Part shown: piece by piece, positions 34,053 to 40,204 of the stretch
How the letters are laid out: each line of letters opens with the position of its first letter
Position numbering within the stretch: position 1 is the first letter of the stretch
Source: Pullilachnospira_A gallistercoris
GTDB taxonomy: Bacteria; Bacillota; Clostridia; Lachnospirales; Lachnospiraceae
DNA: 61,944 bases
Assembly (NCBI GenBank): GCA_018712125.1
Contig: DVHM01000031.1
Coordinates: forward strand, 1 to 61,944
Direction: 5' to 3'
Translations under genes and position numbers: made by a program
Notes under the pieces: generated by a model
What the model saw: only the letters and a program-made list of their open reading frames with translations
Databases searched by the model: none
Told to the model about the DNA's origin: nothing

Positions 34053-35537
34053 ATGATTAACATTCCAGAAGCAAAGATCGGTGTGGTCGCAGTCAGCAGA
34101 GACTGCTTCCCGGAGAGCCTTTCCGTTTCCAGAAGAGCGGCTCTGATGAAGGCTGTGAAGGAGAAATATCCGGAGCTTGATGTCTACGAGTGCCCGGTAT
34201 GTATCGTGGAGAGTGAGATACATATGGTACAGGCCCTTGAGGACGTGAAGAAGGCTGGATGTAATTCCCTGGTTGTTTACCTTGGAAACTTCGGACCGGA
34301 GATTTCCGAGACATTGCTGGCAAAACATTTCGACGGACCGAAGATGTTTATCGCCGCTGCTGAGGAGGACTATGACAGCCTGACAGACAACCGTGGAGAT
34401 GCGTTCTGCGGTATGCTCAATGCAAGCTATAACCTGAAGCTGCGCAATGTGAAAGCTTATATCCCCGAGTATCCGGTGGGTACTGCTGAGGAGTGCGCGG
34501 ATATGATCGCGGAGTTTGCGCCCATCGCCAGAGCCATCGTGGCGCTGTCCGATCTGAAGATCATCAGCTTCGGCCCGAGACCGCTGAACTTCCTGGCCTG
34601 CAACGCTCCGATTCATCAGCTGTATCAGCTGGGTGTTGAGATCGAGGAGAACTCCGAGCTGGATCTGTTTGAGGCATTTAACAATCACGCGGGCGACGCG
34701 AGGATTCCAGAGGTTGTCGCCGACATGGAAAAAGAGCTGGGCGCAGGAAACAAGAAACCGGAGGTTCTTGAGAAGCTCGCTCAGTATGAGCTGACCTTGA
34801 AGGACTGGGTTGAGGATCATAAAGGATACCGCAAGTATGTCGCTATCGCCGGAAAATGCTGGCCTGCATTCCAGACACAGTTTGGCTTTGTTCCCTGCTA
34901 TGTGAACAGCCGCCTGACCGGACAGGGCATCCCTGTTTCCTGCGAGGTGGATATCTACGGAGCCCTCAGCGAGTTCATCGGAACCGTTGTCAGCCAGGAT
35001 GCGGTTACTCTGCTGGACATCAACAACACGGTACCGCCTGTTCTCTACAACGACGAGATCAAGGGCAAATACGATTACACACAGAAGGATACCTTCATGG
35101 GATTCCACTGCGGAAACACCTGCTCCAGAAAGCTTGCTTTCTGCGAGATGAAATATCAGAAGATCATGGCAAGAAGCCTTCCCATCGAAGTGACCAACGG
35201 TACACTGGAGGGAGATATCGCTCCGGGACCCATTACCTTCTACCGTCTGCAGTCCACTTCCGACGCGAAACTGCGCGCTTACATCGCAGAGGGCGAGGTA
35301 CTTCCGGTTGCCACCAGATCCTTCGGATCCATCGGTGTCTTCGCGATCAAGGAGATGGGCAGATTCTACCGCCACGTTCTGATCGAGAAGAACTTCCCGC
35401 ATCACGGAGCGGTTGCCTTCGGCAACTACGGCAAAGCGCTGTATGAGGTGTTCAAGTATATTGGCGTTCCGGTTGAGGAGATCGGGTACAATCAGCCGGC
35501 AGGCGTGAGATATCCCACTGAGAATCCGTTTGCGTAA
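34053..35537 (+). CDS. L-fucose/L-arabinose isomerase-family sugar isomerase
   Basis: This 494-residue cytoplasmic enzyme belongs to the FucI/AraA-like isomerases (N-terminal Rossmann-like domains, C-terminal metal-binding beta domain). Visible blocks are VVYLGNFGPEISETLLA, CEVDIYGALSEFIGTV (probable metal Glu and Asp), FHCGNTCSRKLAF (probable metal His) and EGDIAPGPITFYRLQS. It is shorter than FucI (about 590) and close to AraA length (about 500). It converts an aldose to a ketose; the xylulokinase-like gene next door would phosphorylate the product, suggesting a pentose such as D-arabinose, L-arabinose or D-xylose, or a 6-deoxyhexose. ATG 34053 follows AGGAG. Ends at a terminator at 35566. 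Confidence 0.85.
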   Translation: MINIPEAKIGVVAVSRDCFPESLSVSRRAALMKAVKEKYPELDVYECPVCIVESEIHMVQALEDVKKAGCNSLVVYLGNFGPEISETLLAKHFDGPKMFIAAAEEDYDSLTDNRGDAFCGMLNASYNLKLRNVKAYIPEYPVGTAEECADMIAEFAPIARAIVALSDLKIISFGPRPLNFLACNAPIHQLYQLGVEIEENSELDLFEAFNNHAGDARIPEVVADMEKELGAGNKKPEVLEKLAQYELTLKDWVEDHKGYRKYVAIAGKCWPAFQTQFGFVPCYVNSRLTGQGIPVSCEVDIYGALSEFIGTVVSQDAVTLLDINNTVPPVLYNDEIKGKYDYTQKDTFMGFHCGNTCSRKLAFCEMKYQKIMARSLPIEVTNGTLEGDIAPGPITFYRLQSTSDAKLRAYIAEGEVLPVATRSFGSIGVFAIKEMGRFYRHVLIEKNFPHHGAVAFGNYGKALYEVFKYIGVPVEEIGYNQPAGVRYPTENPFA

Positions 35538-35565
35538 AATTTTTACAGAATCATCGTGATCTATG

Positions 35566-35596
35566 GCCTCCCTCATTTTTGGGGGAGGCCGTTTTT
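35566..35596 (+). terminator. Terminator of the sugar-isomerase gene
   Basis: GGCCTCCCTC (35566-35575) pairs with GGGGGAGGCC (35581-35590), then GTTTTT. Its T-run overlaps the outer arm of the long palindrome that follows. Confidence 0.85.
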
Positions 35597-35775
35597 CCCA
35601 AGGGCGCTGTATTGCAGGCCGTATACTTGCAGAGGCAGACACATTGACGGAGATGTGGAACCTTTGGCGAACACTGGCTGTCCTGCCGCTGGCCCCGGAC
35701 ATTAGAGAATGTGCGATGCCATCTGCGTCGACCGATGAAAGTATACGGCCTGCAAAGACAGTTCCCTTGGGGAAA
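35592..35775 (+). repeat. Long imperfect palindrome in the xylulokinase leader
   Basis: A perfect 17-base inverted repeat (TTGCAGGCCGTATACTT, 35612-35628, with its complement at 35739-35755) is extended outward by near-perfect pairing (CCCAAGGG, CTGT; arms about 35592-35611 and 35756-35775) and inward by GCAGAGGCA (35629-35637) with TGCCATCTGC (35718-35727) and CACATT with AATGTG. The whole forms a rod about 184 bases long, ending 30 bases before the xylulokinase start. It may be a structured leader RNA or a miniature inverted-repeat element. Confidence 0.8.
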
Positions 35776-35805
35776 GACGAACCTGAAAAGGAGGAGGAAA
35801 GGTAT

Positions 35806-37272
35806 ATGTTATATATTGGAGTTGACCTTGGCACGTCGGCGGTCAAACTGCTGCTGATGGACGAGATGGGCGAGATCAAAAAAATTACCTCCCGGGAGTA
35901 TGGGCTGGAGTTCCCACATCCCGGCTGGTCCCAGCAGAATCCCTACGACTGGTTTACCCAGTCCATGGACGGATTGAAGGAACTTTTGGCGGACTGCGAC
36001 AAGTCCCAGGTGGCGGGCATCAGCTTCGGCGGACAGATGCATGGTCTGGTGGTGCTGGATGAGAAGGATCAGGTTATCCGCCCGGCCATTCTGTGGAACG
36101 ACGGACGTACCGTAAAGCAGACCGATTATCTCAACAACGTGATCGGGAAGGACAAACTTTCCGAGTACACCGCGAATATCGCCTTTGCCGGCTTTACCGC
36201 GCCCAAGATCCTCTGGATGAAGGAGGAGGAGCCGGAGAACTTCGCGAAGATCAAAAAGATCATGCTGCCGAAGGACTATCTGGCATATCGCCTCAGCGGA
36301 TCTTTCTGCACGGACTATTCCGACGCCTCCGGCATGCTGCTTTTGGATGTGAAGAACCGCCGCTGGTCGAAGGAGATGCTGGAAATCTGCGGCATTACCG
36401 AGGAGCAGCTGCCGAAGCTCTACGAGAGCTACGAGGTGGTGGGCACACTTCTGCCGGAGATCGCGGAGGAACTGGGGCTGTCTACAGATGTGAAAATTAT
36501 CGCGGGTGCCGGGGACAACGCTGCCGCGGCTGTGGGAACCGGTACCGTCGGGGACGGACAGTGCAACATTTCCCTGGGAACGTCGGGGACGATCTTTATC
36601 TCCAGCGAGAAGTTCGGTGTGGATGAGAACAACGCCCTTCACTCCTTTGACCACGCGGATGGCAAGTACCATCTGATGGGTTGCATGCTCTCGGCTGCAA
36701 GCTGCAACAAGTGGTGGATGGACGACATTCTCCAGGATACCGACTATGCGGCTGCCCAGGCGAAAGTGGGCGAACTCGGGGAAAATCATGTGTACTATCT
36801 GCCCTATCTGATGGGCGAGCGGTCGCCCCTCAACGACCCCTATGCCCGTTCTGTTTTCCTGGGTATGACCATGGATACCACAAGGACGGATATGACCCAG
36901 GCGGTGCTGGAGGGCGTTGCCTTCGCTCTGCGGGATTCCCTGGAGGTGGCCAGAAGCCTCGGTATTTCCATCGACCGCACCAAGATCTGCGGCGGCGGAG
37001 CCAAGAGCCCTCTGTGGAGAGGGATTGTGGCGAATGTGCTGAACCTGAAGGTGGATGTGCTGGCCGTGGAGGAAGGCCCGGCCCTGGGCGGGGCTATGCT
37101 GGCGGCCGTGGGATGCGGCGAGTATGCCTCCGTGGAGGACGCGGCAGCAGCCATCGTGCGCGTGGTGGATACCGTGGAGCCGGAGACGGAGCTGGTGGCA
37201 AAATATGAACAGCGCTATCAGACCTTCCGCAAGATTTATCCTGCGCTGAAGGGTATTTTCCCGGAGGTGTAG
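35806..37272 (+). CDS. xylB: Xylulokinase (FGGY family)
   Basis: This 488-residue sugar kinase shows the FGGY layout: DLGTSAVKLLLMDE (phosphate 1), SFGGQMHGLVVLDEKDQVIRPAILWNDGRT, the catalytic Asp region DYSDASGMLLLDV, AGAGDNAAAAVGTG, NISLGTSGTIF and the C-terminal CGGGAKSPLWRGIVANVL. SGQMHG-type and LWNDGRT motifs are the hallmark of XylB rather than GlpK or RhaB. It phosphorylates D-xylulose (or a related ketopentose) made by an isomerase. ATG 35806 follows AGGAGGAGGAAAGG; the longer frame from 35563 runs through the palindrome and terminator and is rejected. A terminator and palindrome separate it from the isomerase gene, implying its own regulation. Confidence 0.92.
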   Translation: MLYIGVDLGTSAVKLLLMDEMGEIKKITSREYGLEFPHPGWSQQNPYDWFTQSMDGLKELLADCDKSQVAGISFGGQMHGLVVLDEKDQVIRPAILWNDGRTVKQTDYLNNVIGKDKLSEYTANIAFAGFTAPKILWMKEEEPENFAKIKKIMLPKDYLAYRLSGSFCTDYSDASGMLLLDVKNRRWSKEMLEICGITEEQLPKLYESYEVVGTLLPEIAEELGLSTDVKIIAGAGDNAAAAVGTGTVGDGQCNISLGTSGTIFISSEKFGVDENNALHSFDHADGKYHLMGCMLSAASCNKWWMDDILQDTDYAAAQAKVGELGENHVYYLPYLMGERSPLNDPYARSVFLGMTMDTTRTDMTQAVLEGVAFALRDSLEVARSLGISIDRTKICGGGAKSPLWRGIVANVLNLKVDVLAVEEGPALGGAMLAAVGCGEYASVEDAAAAIVRVVDTVEPETELVAKYEQRYQTFRKIYPALKGIFPEV

Positions 37273-37284
37273 AGACCCTCAGGG

Positions 37285-37307
37285 AAAACTCTGTGACGGA
37301 GAGTTTT
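37285..37307 (+). promoter_or_regulatory. Hairpin sequestering the ribosome site of the SGNH hydrolase gene
   Basis: AAAACTCT (37285-37292) pairs perfectly with AGAGTTTT (37300-37307). The right arm overlaps GGAGAG, the only plausible ribosome site for the ATG at 37310, so folding would block initiation. Confidence 0.5.
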
Positions 37308-37309
37308 GC

Positions 37310-38113
37310 ATGAGAAGAGACGGAAAAAAGATTTGTTCCCTGCTGACGGTGCTTGCTTTCGGCCTCCTTCTGTCGGCCGGGGCGGCACAGCCGGAAAGAG
37401 AGATAGCCGGTGTCGGGGACAAGGCGCAGAACGCAAAGACAGAGGAAAACCGGGATGCGGTATCGGACGCGGATCAGGGCGACCGCCTTCTGGATTCCTT
37501 TCAGATTGAGGTTGACCGAAACCGATTTCAGATTGCCTGTGTGGGCGACAGCATTACCGCCGGTGCCGGCGTGGAGGAGACCGGCGAGCTGCCCTATCCG
37601 GACATTCTTCAGGAACTGGCCGGAGAGAAGGTGCAGGTGCACAATTTCGGCGTCAAGGGGAGATCGCTTCTCTCCACTTCCAGGTGGCCTTACCGGGAAG
37701 AGGGGTATTATCAGATGAGTCTGGCGGTGTCCGCGGATCTCTATATTCTGATGCTGGGGAGCAACGATATCTGGCAGGAGAGCTGGGACGGAGAGACCTT
37801 CCAGCGTGAACTGGTGGATTTTGTGGCATCCTATCAGAATCTGGAGAGCAGACCGGTCATCTATCTGGTGCAGCCGCCCGCCTATTTTCCGGCGGAAGAC
37901 GACGCCGAGGGGCAGGAGAAAAACGGATATATGCCCGAGCTCTGCTGGCGGGTGGCGGCTGCGGCGGAGGAGACCGGCGCGGGATTGATCGACCTCTACA
38001 CCTATACCCGGGGACATCCGGAGTGGTTTGCGGACGAAGTGCACCCAAACGGCGAGGGAAACCGGCAGATTGCCGCCTTTATCTACCGGTGTATCCGGGA
38101 TGATCTGCCGTAG
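37310..38113 (+). CDS. Secreted SGNH/GDSL-family hydrolase
   Basis: This 267-residue esterase has a signal peptide (about 1-26, SLLTVLAFGLLLSAGAA) and a low-complexity linker to about residue 65. The SGNH blocks are intact: GDSITAG (Ser nucleophile), FGVKGRS (Gly), LGSNDIW (Asn) and ADEVHPN (Asp and His). Such enzymes deacetylate polysaccharides or hydrolyse lipids outside the cell; a carbohydrate-acetylesterase role would suit the neighbouring glycan genes but is not shown. It follows the xylulokinase gene by 37 bases. The ribosome site (GGAGAG) lies in a hairpin. Confidence 0.87.
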   Translation: MRRDGKKICSLLTVLAFGLLLSAGAAQPEREIAGVGDKAQNAKTEENRDAVSDADQGDRLLDSFQIEVDRNRFQIACVGDSITAGAGVEETGELPYPDILQELAGEKVQVHNFGVKGRSLLSTSRWPYREEGYYQMSLAVSADLYILMLGSNDIWQESWDGETFQRELVDFVASYQNLESRPVIYLVQPPAYFPAEDDAEGQEKNGYMPELCWRVAAAAEETGAGLIDLYTYTRGHPEWFADEVHPNGEGNRQIAAFIYRCIRDDLP

Positions 38114-38193
38114 CGGCTGTACACCAACGGCATCAGCCCTTGTTCGGGGAGGTCGGCAGGCGGCTGCCGGAAAACGGACAGGAATGACAGCAT

Positions 38194-39273
38194 ATGGAAC
38201 GAGTGATTACGTATACAGTGGACAATCCCCTGCCCCGTCAGAAGGTCAGGGGATTTTTAAAATTGAAACATTATTCCACCCACAGCCTGAAGCGGCTGCG
38301 GGATCAGCCTGAAAGTATTCTGGTCAACGGAGAACCGGTTTTTCTCAATCACATGCTGCGGCCGGGAGATGTGATAACCGTGCGGATCCGGGAGGAGGCG
38401 TCTTCCGATCAAATTCTTCCGGTCTGTCTGCCGGTTGATATTCTGTATGAGGACGAGGATCTGATGATTATCAACAAGGCGGCAGGCATGCCGGTTCATC
38501 CTTCCCAGAACAATCGGGACAATACGCTGGGAAACGCCCTGGCCTGGTATTTCGGACAGCGGAATCAATCTTTTGTCTACCGCTGCGTCAATCGTCTGGA
38601 CCGGGATACTTCGGGACTTACGATTGTGGCAAAGCATATGGTCAGCGGCGGGATACTGGCGGCCATGACTGCGGAGAAGACATTGCGGGAGAACAGGACG
38701 GTTACCGGGGATAGGGAAAACGATGCCGGCGGGCAGGCTGCCGCGATGAAAAAACGAGGCGGAGGGAGCCGGGAGACCGGGACCGGAGAGGAACGGATCC
38801 TGTCCGTGCGCCGGGAGTATCTGGCCATCGCGGAGGGAGAGATGCCTCCCGGAGAGGGGATAATCGACGCGCCCATCGGGCGGGTGGAGGGATCCTGTCT
38901 GATGCGGAGAGTGGATGAAGAGAACGGAGAGCGGGCAGTTACCCGGTACCGGGTGCTGGGGACAGGCGGCGGCTGCAGCCTGGTGTCCCTGGAACTTCTG
39001 ACCGGCCGTACCCATCAGATTCGGGTGCATATGGCCCATCTCGGATTTCCGCTGATCGGCGATTATCTCTACAATCCGAAGAATACCCGCATGAACCGCC
39101 AGGCCCTTCACGCCTGCCGGCTGCGGTTTTGCCATCCCATAACCGGGGAACCCATGGATTTTCTTGCGCCGCTCCCGGAGGATATGAGAAGGGCGCTGGA
39201 GGAGTTGGGGATTGATATTTTGCCGAAACTGTGTAATACTAATCCCACCGAGGGGAATATGATAGGAAGATGA
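38194..39273 (+). CDS. RluA-family pseudouridine synthase with an extra insertion
   Basis: This 359-residue RNA-modifying enzyme has an N-terminal S4-like segment (about 20-65, VRGFLKLKHYSTHSLKRLRDQPESILVNGEPV) and the RluA catalytic core: motif II NRLDRDTSGLTIVAK with the catalytic Asp, the LEILTGRTHQIRVHMAHLGFPLIGDYLY block (here LELLTGRTHQIRVH) and the C-terminal HPITGEPMDFLAPLP. It isomerises uridine in 23S rRNA or tRNA. An insertion of about 35-45 mostly hydrophilic residues (about 160-205) interrupts the core between motif II and the YLAIAEG strand. The ribosome site (GACAGGAA) is weak. Confidence 0.9.
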   Translation: MERVITYTVDNPLPRQKVRGFLKLKHYSTHSLKRLRDQPESILVNGEPVFLNHMLRPGDVITVRIREEASSDQILPVCLPVDILYEDEDLMIINKAAGMPVHPSQNNRDNTLGNALAWYFGQRNQSFVYRCVNRLDRDTSGLTIVAKHMVSGGILAAMTAEKTLRENRTVTGDRENDAGGQAAAMKKRGGGSRETGTGEERILSVRREYLAIAEGEMPPGEGIIDAPIGRVEGSCLMRRVDEENGERAVTRYRVLGTGGGCSLVSLELLTGRTHQIRVHMAHLGFPLIGDYLYNPKNTRMNRQALHACRLRFCHPITGEPMDFLAPLPEDMRRALEELGIDILPKLCNTNPTEGNMIGR

Positions 39274-39298
39274 AAGTCGTGAAATGGAGGGATTTTGA

Positions 39299-39610
39299 AT
39301 GGAAATTTTACATGTGACGGAAGCAAATTTTGACAGCCAGGTACTGCAGGCGGATAAGCCGGTGCTGGTTGATTTCTGGGCTACCTGGTGCGGTCCCTGC
39401 CAGATGCAGGCGCCGATTCTCGAGGAGCTGGCAAAGGAGCGGGATGATGTGATCATCGCGAAGGTGGATGTGGATCAGAACCCGAATCTGGCTCAGAAAT
39501 ATCGGGTTATGTCGATCCCCATGCTGGCAGTGTTCAAAAACGGTCAGCCGGTGGTTTCCGCAGTGGGACTACAGAATAAGGCGACGTTGAACGAGATGTT
39601 GAATCAGTGA
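39299..39610 (+). CDS. trxA: Thioredoxin
   Basis: This 103-residue cytoplasmic disulfide reductase has the canonical WATWCGPCQMQAP active site, the DVDQNPNLAQKY strand and cis-Pro loop SIPMLAVFKNG, and is standard thioredoxin length with no signal peptide. ATG 39299 follows GGAGGG. It ends at the terminator at 39642. It precedes the copper operon but is separated from it by that terminator and by the csoR promoter. Confidence 0.94.
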   Translation: MEILHVTEANFDSQVLQADKPVLVDFWATWCGPCQMQAPILEELAKERDDVIIAKVDVDQNPNLAQKYRVMSIPMLAVFKNGQPVVSAVGLQNKATLNEMLNQ

Positions 39611-39641
39611 GCCGGGCGGCCGGATTATTGCGACAGGAAAG

Positions 39642-39667
39642 GGAAGATGGAAATCTTCCTTTTTTTT
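39642..39667 (+). terminator. Terminator of the thioredoxin gene
   Basis: GGAAGAT (39642-39648), loop GGAA, ATCTTCC (39653-39659), then eight T. Confidence 0.88.
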
Positions 39668-39670
39668 ACC

Positions 39671-39699
39671 TTGACAAATACCCCCATGGGGTATATGAT
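39671..39699 (+). promoter_or_regulatory. csoR-copA promoter with CsoR operator
   Basis: TTGACA (39671-39676), 17-base spacer, TATGAT (39694-39699). The spacer is filled by ATACCCCCATGGGGTAT (39678-39694), a near-perfect match to the CsoR-type G/C-tract palindrome. Copper-free CsoR bound here would occlude RNA polymerase. The start site near 39706 excludes any translation start before it. Confidence 0.92.
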
Positions 39700-39778
39700 A
39701 ATCGCGGGGAGAGGAAGGGATAAGAAAACCGGAAAAGATAAAATGACCGGTTGTAAGAGAAAGATGGAGGAGAAAACT

Positions 39779-40138
39779 TTGACGGAACGGGAAAGAAAGC
39801 AGCCGGGCCAGGAGAACCAGGCAGGTAAAGAAGAACGTCCCTGTCCCAATTGCAGTACCTGCAGGAAGAAAGTGCGGGACGAGAAGGAATACAAAGATCT
39901 GATCCACCGGCTGAATCGGATCGAAGGCCAGGTAAGGGGCGTGAAACGAATGGTGGAGGAGGATGTTTACTGTGTGGATATTCTGACACAGGTGGCAGCC
40001 ATTACCTCCGCGTTGAACAGTTTCAATAAAGTGCTGCTGGGCAATCATATCAAGACCTGCGTCGCGGATGACATCCGCATGGGAAATGACGCGGCGGTGG
40101 ATGAACTGGTGGCGACGCTGCAGAAACTGATGAAATAA
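39779..40138 (+). CDS. csoR: Copper-sensing repressor CsoR
   Basis: This 119-residue all-helical DUF156 repressor binds the operator upstream and releases it on binding Cu(I). The Cu ligand triad Cys-His-Cys is present: EEDVYCVD, then LLGNHIKTCV; HRLNRIEGQVRGVKRMVEE is the DNA-contacting helix. An N-terminal extension has an extra CPNCSTC Cys cluster not found in the classic CsoR. I chose the TTG at 39779 because GGAGGAG lies six bases upstream; ATG 39764 overlaps that Shine-Dalgarno, and ATG 39743 has only GGAAAAG. The frame opens at 39647, before the promoter, which cannot be translated. It is co-transcribed with copA. Confidence 0.92.
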   Translation: MTERERKQPGQENQAGKEERPCPNCSTCRKKVRDEKEYKDLIHRLNRIEGQVRGVKRMVEEDVYCVDILTQVAAITSALNSFNKVLLGNHIKTCVADDIRMGNDAAVDELVATLQKLMK

Positions 40139-40204
40139 AAAACAGGCAAGAGATGTCTGGTCGAAGTTTTCTCTTTGATGACAGGCAGGAAGGAAGGGAC
40201 ACGC

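Noticed and set aside
34053..35537. Sulfoquinovose isomerase identity for the sugar isomerase
   Set aside because: That pathway needs a sulfofructose transaldolase and reductase nearby; here the neighbour is a xylulokinase, which points to an ordinary sugar.
35592..35775. Firm call of a transposable element for the palindrome
   Set aside because: No target duplication could be recognised and no second copy is in the window; left open as repeat or structured RNA.
33738..35879. 713-residue minus-strand frame opposite the isomerase gene
   Set aside because: Overlaps four clear plus-strand features, including the isomerase gene; no recognisable domain.
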